In this document: piece after piece, positions 7,644-17,217 of the stretch
Position numbering within the stretch: position 1 is the first letter of the stretch
How the letters are laid out: each line of letters opens with the position of its first letter
NCBI GenBank assembly: GCA_023428135.1
Contig: JAEYZG010000062.1
Span: 124,001-188,000 of the forward strand
Source: Bacteroidota bacterium
GTDB lineage: Bacteria; Bacteroidota; Bacteroidia; Cytophagales; Cytophagaceae
Length of the DNA stretch: 64,000 bases
Reading direction: 5' to 3'
The notes under the pieces: generated by a model
Told to the model about the DNA's origin: nothing
Seen by the model: the letters and a program-made list of their open reading frames with translations, nothing else
The model's database searches: none
Program-made: the position numbers and the translations under genes

Positions 7644-8897
7644 TTCATCTTCAAGATAATCAAGATCTTTTCCGAAAGTTTCGTCAAGGTTGTATAATGA
7701 TATCAGTGAAATCACCACTATTATTGCAGTTACTATATAACTTGTATTAATCAGTCCAAATTCTTTTTCCAATAAATAGTCAAACAAAATGGAAATGGGA
7801 ACCAGTGAACCTCTTACAAAATTGGGAACTGTTGTGGTAACTGTAGCACGAATATTTGTACCAAACTGCTCAGAAGCCACTGTTACAAAAATTGCCCAGA
7901 AGCCTACTGAAAACCCTAAGCTGAAGATAAATATATAAAATGTTGCTACCGGAACATTATATTGTCTTAGATAAAAGACAATGATCAATGTTGAAAGCAA
8001 GTAAAAAAAGTAAAATACTTTTTTCCTGCTTTTTAAAGCCTGACTCATTAAACCGCTGCATAAGTCACCGAAGACCAAGCCACCATAACAAAGCATAACT
8101 GCATAGCCTTGCTCTATCGTACCTTGTACATTCAGGGTTTTAGCTATTAATCCCGCACGCCCTACGAGAATACCTATGATAAACCAAACGGGCAATCCAA
8201 TTAAAATGCAGTTCAAATATTTAATTGCTCTTTCTTTATTTTGAAAAAGCATCAAAAATTCACCTTGCTTCACTTTCTTTTCTGTTAGCCCCTGAAACAT
8301 TCCTGATTCAAAAACCCCAATACGGAGCAAGAGAAGAGAGATCCCCAATCCTCCGCCGATGAAATAAGATAACTCCCATCCTATTTTTCCAACCAAGGCA
8401 GCCACTACTGCACCGGTAACACCAACAGAAGCAATGATCATTGTACCATAACCTCTGGTTTCTTTTGGCATAGTTTCGGAGACAAGGGTGATTCCTGCTC
8501 CAAGCTCTCCTGCCAGTCCCAGACCAGCTAGAAATCGAAGAACTGCGTAGGTATCCATTGGAGAAAAGCCTGTGAAGACACTAATTTCTGCTACCAATCC
8601 ATTGGCAAGGTTTGCAAGAGAATAAAGCAATATAGATCCAAAAAGTACCGAAAGCCTTCCCTTTTTATCTCCAAGCACTCCCCAGAATATCCCTCCTACC
8701 AGCATCCCTATCATCTGAACATTCAGCAAAAATTGGAAATTTTTAACCGGTTCTCCGGGAATTTTCAAGTCTTCCAAACTCTTTAGTCCTACAATAAGGA
8801 ACAAAACCAGGTCATAAACATCTACAAAATAGCCTAAAGCGGCAACAATGACAGCAAGATTGAGGGCATCTTTATAGCTGACTTTTTCTTTATTCAT
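7599..8897 (-). CDS. MFS transporter, sugar/metabolite:H+ symporter type
   Basis: The 432-residue product has about twelve hydrophobic segments, typical of the major facilitator superfamily in the inner membrane. The loop 2-3 signature GDKKGRLSV is intact, and the RFLAGLGLAGELGAGITLVSE stretch with PKETRG resembles the ProP/NanT/metabolite-H+ symporter branch. The substrate cannot be told. The last residues (GSGKLNAEGVKLKA) are encoded by an intergenic repeat rather than conserved sequence, so the ancestral C-terminus probably ended near FGKDLDYLEDE. It stands alone, convergent to the peroxiredoxin operon. Confidence 0.85.
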   Translation of the reverse strand: MNKEKVSYKDALNLAVIVAALGYFVDVYDLVLFLIVGLKSLEDLKIPGEPVKNFQFLLNVQMIGMLVGGIFWGVLGDKKGRLSVLFGSILLYSLANLANGLVAEISVFTGFSPMDTYAVLRFLAGLGLAGELGAGITLVSETMPKETRGYGTMIIASVGVTGAVVAALVGKIGWELSYFIGGGLGISLLLLRIGVFESGMFQGLTEKKVKQGEFLMLFQNKERAIKYLNCILIGLPVWFIIGILVGRAGLIAKTLNVQGTIEQGYAVMLCYGGLVFGDLCSGLMSQALKSRKKVFYFFYLLSTLIIVFYLRQYNVPVATFYIFIFSLGFSVGFWAIFVTVASEQFGTNIRATVTTTVPNFVRGSLVPISILFDYLLEKEFGLINTSYIVTAIIVVISLISLYNLDETFGKDLDYLEDEGSGKLNAEGVKLKA

Positions 8898-9007
8898 AAT
8901 AAACCTTTATGGTAATTAGATTCGTCTTTTTTCGTTAATTTTAACCTCCTAAAATAATTAAAAAATTTCACTTAGAAGATGACTTTTAGTCATTTTAGAT
9001 ATCCTTA

Positions 9008-10252
9008 ATGATTATATTCTATAACGCCGGAATTTATCTCTACTTTCTGCTCATTCTGATCATTTCACCATTTAATCCCAAAGCTAGATTATGGATTAGG
9101 GGAAGGAAAAAGTGGAAAGAAAAACTTGCAGATAAATTTAACACAAATAAAGCTCCGGTAGCCTGGTTTCATTGCGCTTCTTTAGGTGAATTTGAGCAGG
9201 CCAGACCTGTACTTGAAAATTTCAGGGAAAAATTCCCCGAATATAAAATTTCCCTGACCTTCTTTTCTCCAAGTGGTTATGAGATCAGGAAAAACTATCC
9301 CAAAGCTGATTTTATTGACTATCTGCCTCTCGATACTCATTCAAATGCAAAGTTATTTATTGAGATTACGAGACCTAAAATTGCTTTTTTTGTTAAATAT
9401 GAATTCTGGCATCATTACATACTTTGCCTGAATGAATCCAGAATCCCTGTAATCTCATTTTCTACAATTTTCAGAAAGGACCAGCTTTTCTTTAAACCTT
9501 ATGGCAAGTTCTATCTGACAATTCTTGAAAGGCTTTCAAAAATTTTTGTTCAGAATAAGGAGTCTCTGGATTTACTTACAAGTCATCATATCAATACAGG
9601 TGAAATCGCTGGGGACACACGTTTTGACAGAGTTCTCGAAATCAGAAAATCAATCAGACCTCTTCCTTTAGTTGAATCCTTTAAGAGTACTTCAAAAGTT
9701 TTTATTGCAGGAAGTACGTGGCCAAAGGATCTGGAAATTCTATTGCCATTAATTAATAAAGGTATTAAGGATCTAAAATTCATAATAGCACCGCATGAAA
9801 TTCATGAGCATGAGATCAATAGTTTTATGCAAATCTGTAAACTTAATTGTGTTAGATATACCATGGCTGACAACTTACAGGTAAATAATTTTGAAGTGTT
9901 GATAATAGATTGCATAGGTATCTTGTCCGGTGTTTATGCCTATGGCGATTTTGGATATATTGGTGGTGCATTCGGAAAAGGTTTGCATAATACGCTTGAA
10001 GCCGCAACCTTTGGATTGCCATTATTCTTTGGTCCAAACTATAGGAAGTTTCAGGAAGCAAAGGATCTGATAAACATTGGCGGGGCTTTTTCAATAACAT
10101 CTACTATAGAATTTGAAAATGCTTTTTTCAAAGTAATGAACAATCCTACCCTACATCAGGAAATAGTAAATAATAATAAAAACTTTATAGAAGCCAATAA
10201 AGGCGCTACTGATAAAATAATTGGTTATTCAAACATATTACTGAACCAATAA
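9008..10252 (+). CDS. waaA: 3-deoxy-D-manno-octulosonic acid (Kdo) transferase
   Basis: WaaA (KdtA) moves Kdo from CMP-Kdo to the lipid A precursor at the inner face of the cytoplasmic membrane. The 414-residue product has an N-terminal membrane anchor (about 7-21), the catalytic SLGEFEQARP motif with Glu61, and a second Rossmann domain with GGAFGKGLHNTLEAATFGLPLFFGP, which is the GT-B nucleotide-binding region. Its length is normal for the family. rsgA begins 48 bp downstream on the same strand, so the two may be cotranscribed. It shows the cell makes a Kdo-containing lipopolysaccharide. Confidence 0.95.
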   Translation: MIIFYNAGIYLYFLLILIISPFNPKARLWIRGRKKWKEKLADKFNTNKAPVAWFHCASLGEFEQARPVLENFREKFPEYKISLTFFSPSGYEIRKNYPKADFIDYLPLDTHSNAKLFIEITRPKIAFFVKYEFWHHYILCLNESRIPVISFSTIFRKDQLFFKPYGKFYLTILERLSKIFVQNKESLDLLTSHHINTGEIAGDTRFDRVLEIRKSIRPLPLVESFKSTSKVFIAGSTWPKDLEILLPLINKGIKDLKFIIAPHEIHEHEINSFMQICKLNCVRYTMADNLQVNNFEVLIIDCIGILSGVYAYGDFGYIGGAFGKGLHNTLEAATFGLPLFFGPNYRKFQEAKDLINIGGAFSITSTIEFENAFFKVMNNPTLHQEIVNNNKNFIEANKGATDKIIGYSNILLNQ

Positions 10253-10300
10253 CAGTACTTAAAAGATTTCTCCTATTAAAGATAAAATCCAGGGCTGAAT

Positions 10301-11224
10301 ATGCAAGGAATGATAATGAGATCCACAGGATCATGGTATGAAATAATAACGGATCAAAAAGAGATCTTTAAAGGCAGGCTTCCCGGCAAATTCAAACTAA
10401 AAAACTTCAAAGTAACAAACCCCATAGCAGTAGGAGATTACGTGGATTTTACCATTGAAAATACAGCGGAACAAACTGTACTCATTGACAAAATTCATCC
10501 GAGAGAAAATTACATGATCAGAAAGTCTGTCCATAAGACAGGGCATGGTCACATGATTGCTGCAAATATAGATCAGAGTATTCTTGTCGTCACCCTCGTA
10601 CTTCCCAGAACTTCAATGGGATTCATTGACAGGTTTCTTGTCTCCTGCGAAGCTTTCAGGATACCAGCAGTTTTAGTCTTTAATAAAATAGACCTATACG
10701 ATGAGGCTCTTTATGCCTACCAGCAGGATCTTATAAGCATATATGAAAGCCTCGGATACAAATGTATTCTGACTTCAGTGCAAACGGGACAAGGTATTGA
10801 AGACTTTAAAAATATTCTGAAAAATAAAAAGAGTCTTATAAGCGGCCATTCAGGAGTTGGCAAATCTTCTCTTGTCAATTTAATTGCTCCGGATCTTGAA
10901 CTCAAAACCGGAGATATATCAGATTTCAGTCTGAAAGGCAAGCACACTACTACTTTTGCTGAAATGTTTGAACTGGAACCTGACACCTACATTATTGATA
11001 CTCCAGGTATTAAAGAACTTGGAATCTTTGATATGGAGGAAGAAGAAATCAGTCATTATTTCCCAGAAATGAGAGATCTTCTGGGACATTGTAGATTTCA
11101 TAACTGCAAGCACTTCAACGAACCAGGTTGCACCATCATCCAACAGGTAGAAAAGGGAAAAATTGCTTTATCCAGGTATGAGAGTTATTTAAGCATGCTT
11201 ATCAATGAAGACAGCAGAAGATAA
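10301..11224 (+). CDS. rsgA: ribosome small-subunit-dependent GTPase A
   Basis: RsgA (YjeQ) is a circularly permuted GTPase that checks late maturation of the 30S subunit. The 307-residue product has an N-terminal OB fold (about 1-75), then the G motifs in permuted order: NKID (128-131), P-loop GHSGVGKS (182-189) and DTPG (233-236). A C-terminal zinc knuckle follows with Cys264, Cys269, His271 and Cys277. Several in-frame ATGs lie at the start (codons 1, 4 and 6), and the first is used here. It follows waaA by 48 bp. Confidence 0.95.
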   Translation: MQGMIMRSTGSWYEIITDQKEIFKGRLPGKFKLKNFKVTNPIAVGDYVDFTIENTAEQTVLIDKIHPRENYMIRKSVHKTGHGHMIAANIDQSILVVTLVLPRTSMGFIDRFLVSCEAFRIPAVLVFNKIDLYDEALYAYQQDLISIYESLGYKCILTSVQTGQGIEDFKNILKNKKSLISGHSGVGKSSLVNLIAPDLELKTGDISDFSLKGKHTTTFAEMFELEPDTYIIDTPGIKELGIFDMEEEEISHYFPEMRDLLGHCRFHNCKHFNEPGCTIIQQVEKGKIALSRYESYLSMLINEDSRR

Positions 11225-11231
11225 GTCATTT

Positions 11232-12392
11232 CTATCTGGCAATTGTAATTCGTTTCAACAATTGACTTTGAACTATTAACCACCCTTTGCCTGCAATTTC
11301 AATACCTGGTAAATATAAGAAGCCATAGTACCACTTCCTTTGGTCACGACATTTCTCTCTTATAGCAAAGAAACCTGAGAAAGCTTCCGTAGCACCGTTT
11401 TCAAAAGTTCGTCTGTATATAACTCCTTTATCAGTAAAAGCTTCTTCTGACTTAAACTTCAGATATGAAATATTCTTACCTCCTTTCAAAAGGAGATGAT
11501 AAGGAAAAAATAGTATTGTCAGTATCAATGGAGTGACATAAAATTCAGTTCGCATAAATATGGTATTATGAAAGTGAAATATGATACTCCCAAGGCCTAT
11601 CCAATATAGCAAGGGAAGTCTGAGAGAAGCTGAAAAACTTATGAGTTGAAGGTATAATGTGATTACAAAGAGTACTTGCCAGATTATTGGAAAATCAAAT
11701 GCATGCAATAAAATTCCTGGATGAATATCCCAATATCTGTAACCTGAAATTGAATTTACCAAAGCTGCCTGTGGATGCAACCAATTAATAACTTCAGGTT
11801 GCAAAGTTAACTTATACGCTAGCCCCCCTGCCTTCCAGATTCCGGAAATTGTATAAACAACCAGCACCCCAAAATAGAGGAGTTGAATTATTCTGGCGTG
11901 TGATATATCTTCCTCTATGTTTTCTGATTTTCGGGCAGGAATAAAGAGACAAAACAAATGGGTCAGAATAAAACAATGACCTACATTTGACAAAAAACCA
12001 TAACTCCATCTCACATTACTGATCCACATGACGCAAAAAACAAGTATGGCTTTGTTGAGTATTAATCTTGAGTTGATCAGTGATATGGTATTTGTAATCA
12101 TTGCGACACTAGCAACAAATCCGAAATACCAGAGAGAAGGAAAACCAGACATGAATACCTTCGGAAAATAATTTACCGGTGAAAATATTTCCTTAGGTCT
12201 GTCACAGAGTTCAAGAAAAACAAAAAACTGATAACCCAGCCAAAAGTAGGTGAATATTCTCAGAAGCCTGTCTGCGTAGAAAAAATTGAACTGCAATTCT
12301 TTTCTTTCCCGATCCCAATAATGTTCAGAGATTTTCCGTATACCTACAAAATCAATGTATTTCGAAAAGAGTTTTTTTATCATAGTTGTCAA
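11232..12392 (-). CDS. HTTM-domain membrane protein (vitamin K-dependent carboxylase-like)
   Basis: The 386-residue product has many hydrophobic helices between residues 45 and 310 and aromatic motifs (RWSYGFLSNVGHCFILTHLFCLF, GIWKAGG, FHFHNTIFMRTEFYVTPLIL) that match HTTM domains. These share the membrane part of gamma-glutamyl carboxylase. Bacterial members rarely carboxylate Glu and their reaction is mostly unknown. The gene overlaps the preceding small gene by 41 bp and lies in a minus-strand run with a glycosyltransferase and flippase, so I infer a role in cell-surface assembly. Its C-terminal part (about 320-386) is soluble. Confidence 0.7.
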   Translation of the reverse strand: MTTMIKKLFSKYIDFVGIRKISEHYWDRERKELQFNFFYADRLLRIFTYFWLGYQFFVFLELCDRPKEIFSPVNYFPKVFMSGFPSLWYFGFVASVAMITNTISLINSRLILNKAILVFCVMWISNVRWSYGFLSNVGHCFILTHLFCLFIPARKSENIEEDISHARIIQLLYFGVLVVYTISGIWKAGGLAYKLTLQPEVINWLHPQAALVNSISGYRYWDIHPGILLHAFDFPIIWQVLFVITLYLQLISFSASLRLPLLYWIGLGSIIFHFHNTIFMRTEFYVTPLILTILFFPYHLLLKGGKNISYLKFKSEEAFTDKGVIYRRTFENGATEAFSGFFAIREKCRDQRKWYYGFLYLPGIEIAGKGWLIVQSQLLKRITIAR

Positions 12393-12792
12393 AATCTTTT
12401 ATGATAACAAGTGGATTATATACCTCCTCCACAATTTTATAAGCAGAATATTCCGGTGCCAGATATCTGCAAAATATTTTTAGTTTTTCATTCCTTTCCG
12501 CTTCGTCCGGCAATGTTATCAGGTATTCCAGAGTATAATTGATCTCATCACTGGTGTATGTCTTGCGCACCTGGTTTCTAAGTCTGACAGATTCCCCGCC
12601 AGGTTTTATACCATAAATTCTATGTTCTATTACTTTCAGATCCCAACCCGTAGGCTGACTAAACAATTTCCAGTGAAAGAAAGGATAAATCTCTCCCCAA
12701 TTCATCTTTGTCGTGTAGACTGAGCCAAGCGATCCAATGAGGCTGATACCAATCAGTATCTTCATAGCATTCAATCTTCTCTTCATCTCCAT
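12352..12792 (-). CDS. membrane-anchored partner of the HTTM protein, unknown function
   Basis: The 146-residue product has one N-terminal hydrophobic segment (about 10-28) and a soluble remainder. It contains the aromatic motif WGEIYPFFHWKLFSQPTGWD and a charged helical end. I do not recognise a named domain. The 41-bp overlap with the HTTM gene and the 2-bp gap to the upstream glycosyltransferase indicate translational coupling, so it probably acts with the HTTM protein at the membrane. The start could be M1 or M3, and M10 would also keep the membrane segment. Confidence 0.6.
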   Translation of the reverse strand: MEMKRRLNAMKILIGISLIGSLGSVYTTKMNWGEIYPFFHWKLFSQPTGWDLKVIEHRIYGIKPGGESVRLRNQVRKTYTSDEINYTLEYLITLPDEAERNEKLKIFCRYLAPEYSAYKIVEEVYNPLVIIKDFDNYDKKTLFEIH

Positions 12793-12794
12793 AA

Positions 12795-13730
12795 TTACCC
12801 TTGCTCTCCTTTATAAATTTTATAAAAATAATATAATGGTATTTTTAATTCAGCCAATGTTTTGAGCAATCTGCTTTTTATATCAGTATCGTTCATTTCT
12901 TCTAATAGTGAATAATAAGACAAGACACAATCGAACGCCTCAATCATTAACGCGTGCCGCATTTCAAAATAGATCCTTTGCTTTAATGCTTGTTTTTCAG
13001 TTTCTTTTTTTAAAAGCCACCATGCCTTTGCGCAAACATTAAGAGTAGAAGCTATAATAGTATATCCGATTTTTGTATCAGCCTTTGCAGAAAGCGATCC
13101 GGAAACGATCCTTTTTTCTATTGTCTTATCAGATAAATAATAGTACTTGAACTTCTGAGAAGACCTAACCCAAAAATCAAAATCTTCATAAGCCAGTCTT
13201 TCGTCATATCCGCCCAAAAAATCAAACACTTCCCTCCTCACCAACATTGTTGATGCGCTGATATAACTCCTTTCCAATATTTTTTCAAACACATATCCAT
13301 CCGGAACTACTTCACCCCTGGCATACCAATCCTTATGGTAATCTCCATTTTCATTTATAATTTCTGCATTTGTAAATACAACTCCATATGAATTGTCGAG
13401 TTGCTCAAAAGCAGCTACCTGTAGTTCAAGCTTATCTTTCTTTAATACATCATCCGTAGCGAAATCGACTATAAAGTCTCCATTGGCAATTGCAAGAGCT
13501 TTGTTAAAAGAAGTGCAGTTGCCAACATTTTTTTCATTTTGAATAAATTTTATATTTTGATAAGTCTTCAAAAACTGTATGATCAATTCATTGCTCTTAT
13601 CAGAACTGCAATCATCTACCACTATAATTTCAACGTTTGAATAGGTTTGATTTACTACAGACAATAAAGCTTTCTCAACAAACCTTTCATGATTATAACA
13701 TAGGCATATAACGGAAACTAAAGGTTTCAT
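12795..13730 (-). CDS. family 2 glycosyltransferase
   Basis: The 311-residue product has a GT-A fold. The N-terminus VSVICLCYNHERFVEKALLSVVNQTYSNVEIIVVDDCSSD (residues 5-44) forms the nucleotide-sugar site, and DFATDD (89-94) supplies the metal-binding acidic cluster. It should transfer one sugar from a nucleotide donor to a growing surface glycan on the cytoplasmic face. The donor and acceptor are unknown. Its start overlaps the flippase stop by 4 bp (ATGA), so translation is coupled and the two probably serve the same glycan. Confidence 0.9.
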   Translation of the reverse strand: MKPLVSVICLCYNHERFVEKALLSVVNQTYSNVEIIVVDDCSSDKSNELIIQFLKTYQNIKFIQNEKNVGNCTSFNKALAIANGDFIVDFATDDVLKKDKLELQVAAFEQLDNSYGVVFTNAEIINENGDYHKDWYARGEVVPDGYVFEKILERSYISASTMLVRREVFDFLGGYDERLAYEDFDFWVRSSQKFKYYYLSDKTIEKRIVSGSLSAKADTKIGYTIIASTLNVCAKAWWLLKKETEKQALKQRIYFEMRHALMIEAFDCVLSYYSLLEEMNDTDIKSRLLKTLAELKIPLYYFYKIYKGEQG

Positions 13731-14989
13731 GCAAATATGAGTTTACGATATAATCCCACAATAAATATGCAATAGACTACGTACCTAAGCGTATGTGCCA
13801 GAGGAAATCCATCAATGCCAATATAAGAAGAGCAAAGAAATATGAGACCAATATAAAGCAAGGCTGAAAGCCCTTGCGATACAATAAACAATCCTGTTCT
13901 GGCCTGAGCATTGATCAAATAAGCCAACAAGAAGGAAGTCATTTTTAAAAAATCTCCTATCAATTGAAAAAGAAAAAATCTTTCTGCGCTTCTGAAATGT
14001 TCATCAAAGAACAGGACCAGAATATATTCTCTCAGAAAATATATAGCAATAAGCCCCGATGCAATTAAGGGAATTATAATAATAGCTACTTCCCTCACAT
14101 ACCTTTTAAGCACATCAAAATCATTTATATATTCACTGATCTTAGGAAAATATACCATTGCTATGAGGCTTCCGAAAGCGGCAGTATAATAGTCGGAAAA
14201 TTTTACTACTGTTTGCCATAAGCCTGTCTGATAGGTTGAAAATGAATTCATAGCAAACTGCCTGACCACAAAATCTACCATTTTCCCAAAAAGCAAGATA
14301 CTCAAAGCCATCAGCACAAAATCTCCAAGTTTTTTCAAGGCTTCCATCTTAGGCTTTCCAATACTGATAGTTGGAAAATGTCTTTTAACAATAAAAATTA
14401 TATTGATCAGAAACAAGCCCGAATTTCCCAAACCAACAGCCAGTAATACAACCGGGAAATTAAAATTTCCTAAAGCAAAATAGCAAAAAGCAACAGCGCT
14501 AATAATCCCGGCAGCATTGAGCAAGGCATACACTTTGAGTTCTTGAAAAGCCAGCAATAGGGACTGAAAATACAGAGTTAATAATTGAGCCAGGATAACA
14601 ATTCCAACTCCAATAATCCACAAACTTCTATTTTCACTTATAGAAAAAACAGATGTAAAATAATCTTTGTAAAACCATAAAGAGACAAAACATACTCCAA
14701 ACACCAGCAGATTCAGAAATAATCCTGCATAATAGTAATTATAGTAATCTGTTTTTTTTAAGTTTTTATCCGAAAGATATTTAACTATACCCTGATTTAT
14801 TCCATCTGCCGGAACGGACAAAAATATTCCTAATAAATTTTGAAAATGAGCCAATAAGGCAAATACATCAGGGCTTTGATAATAGGATGAGATTAATTTA
14901 TTAATTAAAATATTTCCAAAGGCTTTTACACCAACAACTGCCCCCGCCCACATGGATGATTTTATAAAACGCATATACTTTCGGATCAA
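13727..14989 (-). CDS. Wzx-like oligosaccharide flippase
   Basis: The 420-residue product has about twelve transmembrane helices and the layout of the MATE/MOP exporter superfamily used for lipid-linked glycans. It opens with an amphipathic GVKAFGNILINKLISSYYQSPDVFALLAHFQNL region like O-antigen flippases. It should move an undecaprenyl-linked oligosaccharide to the periplasmic face. It is the first gene of the minus-strand run flippase, GT2, small membrane protein, HTTM. No polymerase or ligase is seen in this window, so the glycan type remains open. Confidence 0.82.
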   Translation of the reverse strand: MIRKYMRFIKSSMWAGAVVGVKAFGNILINKLISSYYQSPDVFALLAHFQNLLGIFLSVPADGINQGIVKYLSDKNLKKTDYYNYYYAGLFLNLLVFGVCFVSLWFYKDYFTSVFSISENRSLWIIGVGIVILAQLLTLYFQSLLLAFQELKVYALLNAAGIISAVAFCYFALGNFNFPVVLLAVGLGNSGLFLINIIFIVKRHFPTISIGKPKMEALKKLGDFVLMALSILLFGKMVDFVVRQFAMNSFSTYQTGLWQTVVKFSDYYTAAFGSLIAMVYFPKISEYINDFDVLKRYVREVAIIIIPLIASGLIAIYFLREYILVLFFDEHFRSAERFFLFQLIGDFLKMTSFLLAYLINAQARTGLFIVSQGLSALLYIGLIFLCSSYIGIDGFPLAHTLRYVVYCIFIVGLYRKLIFA

Positions 14990-15205
14990 CTAACTTCCTT
15001 TGGAAAAAGAAAAACGAACTTGAATAACAATTATTAATATTGAGAAACAATTCATAACAACAAAATCCTACAAATCACTTTGCATCAAATATTTTCATAA
15101 ATTACCTTTTTCAAAGTTAATCCAAAAAATAAAATTTTAGCCTTGTAATAAAGTTATAATATTTAATCAACTAACTTTAAAAGGCCGAAAACTTAAGAAA
15201 TTTAC

Positions 15206-17212
15206 ATGTGTGGAATTGCGGGAATCATAAAATTATCCTCAGACATCAGCCTGCCCAATACAGCCATTAAGAAAATGACAGACTCTATAAGGCATAGAGG
15301 ACCTGACGATGAAGGATTTATAACAATTTATGATTCTTTTGTAGAATGTACAGCCGGAACAGACACTCCTTCTCAGGTTAAAGAAAGCGGGTTTAAATAT
15401 GCCCCCCAAAAAGATATCACCAACCTACCGGCAACAAAATGGAAAGCAGTTCTGGGCCACAGAAGATTAAGTATTATTGATGTTTCTCCCGCAGGTCATC
15501 AACCTCTGTGCAATTCTATGGGTGATTTATGGATTGTTTATAACGGAGAAATATACAACTACAAAGAATTAAAAAACTCCCTTTTAGAAAGAGGATACCA
15601 ATTTAGGACAAACACAGATACGGAAGTAGTGCTGGCTGCATACCAGGAATGGGGAGAAACCATGTTATCCAGGTTTAATGGTATGTGGTCATTTGTAATT
15701 TATGACAAGAATAAAAATCTGTTTTTTGCAGCGCGAGACCGATTTGGTGTAAAACCGTTTTATTACCATTTAGACCAGAATTATTTTTCCTTTGCATCAG
15801 AACAAAAAGCCCTGTTGACACTACCGCATGTAAGCACTGGAATAAATGAAAAGGCGGCATTTGAGTATCTTATTTTGGGAAAAACAGAAACTGAAAAAGA
15901 AGGATTGTTCCGCAATATCATTGAACTCTTCCCTTCTCATTCATTAACTATACATCTGGATAGTAATAGCATCAACATCAATAAATATTATGAACTGAGT
16001 TATAACAGGACAACTGAATCTTTTAAGGAAAATAAATACAACAACTATCTCGGTGATATAAAAAAACTTATAACGGACGCAGTTAATGCAAGGCTTCGGT
16101 CTGATGTACCTGTCGGAAGTTGCCTCAGCGGAGGCCTGGATAGTGCATCGATTGTATGTACAGTTCAGCACCTTACAGAGCAGATCTCTTCAGAGAAAAA
16201 TAATTTTTCACAAAAAGTTTTTACAGCTTGCTTTAGAGACCCTGCCTATGATGAAAGCCCTTGGGCTAACGAAGTTGTCAAAAAAACCAAAACAAATTGG
16301 CACAAGACCTTTCCCGAAGCACCGGATCTGATTGAAGAAACCGAAAATCTTATTTATACGCAAGATATACCTTTCGTATCTACAAGCACATTTGCACAAT
16401 ATTCAGTTATGAAACTGATCAAGCAGGAAAACATAAAAGTTACGCTGGACGGACAGGGTGGCGATGAGCTTTTCTCCGGATATATTCCTCATTTCAGTGC
16501 ATTCATAGGTCAAGCATTCAATTCTCTTTCCTTCCGAATCCTCCTAAATAATATTATTTGTAGCAAAGGAGATTTTTCAGATACAAAAACTCTGGCGAAA
16601 CTAATTGGGAAAAAAATATATTTCCAGACAGCTTTTGACCAACTTAAAAATAACAGATACAAAAAGCTTCATCGAGAATACAATTATATTGCAGAACCAT
16701 TTTGGGAAAAGGAAAAGGAAGCTCTCACCACAATTCTGGATTCCCTTCCTCTACATCTGAATGAATACCTTCATAATCAGTTTACCGGACAGGATATAAA
16801 ACATCTGTTTAAGACTGCAGACAGAAACTCTATGAAATTTTCTGTAGAAGCAAGAATGCCGTTTGCAGACGACATAAAACTTATAGAATACATTTTCAAT
16901 ATTTCTTCAACCTACAAAATACGGAACGGTTATAGCAAAGTATTACTCAGAGAATCTATGAGAGATTTACTTCCGGAATCCATAGTAAATAGAAAAGATA
17001 AAAAAGGATTTTCTACTCCCGATGCAAACTGGTTGAGGCATTCCAAAGATTTTTACAAATCTTACATAAACAGCAATCTGGATCATTTCTTAAATACCAG
17101 AAAACTACTAAGAGACTGGGATCATTTGATTGATAGTGCGGACAATAATTCAGCGAGGCGGCTTTGGAGAATCATTAACTTCGCTATCTGGAAACAAAAA
17201 TTCAGCCTGTAA
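15206..17212 (+). CDS. asnB: asparagine synthase (glutamine-hydrolysing)-like protein
   Basis: The 668-residue product begins MCGIAGI, so after Met removal Cys2 is the glutaminase nucleophile. The class II amidotransferase domain continues with RGPDDEG, GHRRLSIIDVS and VYNGEIYNY. The synthetase domain has the PP-loop SGGLDSAS (308-315) and the later GQGGDELFSGY. Between RGPDDEG and GHRRL, about 40 residues (41-80) are inserted compared with compact AsnB proteins. Located between a flippase unit and sugar-modification genes, it may amidate a uronic acid or other glycan carboxylate rather than make free asparagine. That is an inference. Confidence 0.85.
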   Translation: MCGIAGIIKLSSDISLPNTAIKKMTDSIRHRGPDDEGFITIYDSFVECTAGTDTPSQVKESGFKYAPQKDITNLPATKWKAVLGHRRLSIIDVSPAGHQPLCNSMGDLWIVYNGEIYNYKELKNSLLERGYQFRTNTDTEVVLAAYQEWGETMLSRFNGMWSFVIYDKNKNLFFAARDRFGVKPFYYHLDQNYFSFASEQKALLTLPHVSTGINEKAAFEYLILGKTETEKEGLFRNIIELFPSHSLTIHLDSNSININKYYELSYNRTTESFKENKYNNYLGDIKKLITDAVNARLRSDVPVGSCLSGGLDSASIVCTVQHLTEQISSEKNNFSQKVFTACFRDPAYDESPWANEVVKKTKTNWHKTFPEAPDLIEETENLIYTQDIPFVSTSTFAQYSVMKLIKQENIKVTLDGQGGDELFSGYIPHFSAFIGQAFNSLSFRILLNNIICSKGDFSDTKTLAKLIGKKIYFQTAFDQLKNNRYKKLHREYNYIAEPFWEKEKEALTTILDSLPLHLNEYLHNQFTGQDIKHLFKTADRNSMKFSVEARMPFADDIKLIEYIFNISSTYKIRNGYSKVLLRESMRDLLPESIVNRKDKKGFSTPDANWLRHSKDFYKSYINSNLDHFLNTRKLLRDWDHLIDSADNNSARRLWRIINFAIWKQKFSL

Positions 17213-17217
17213 TACCT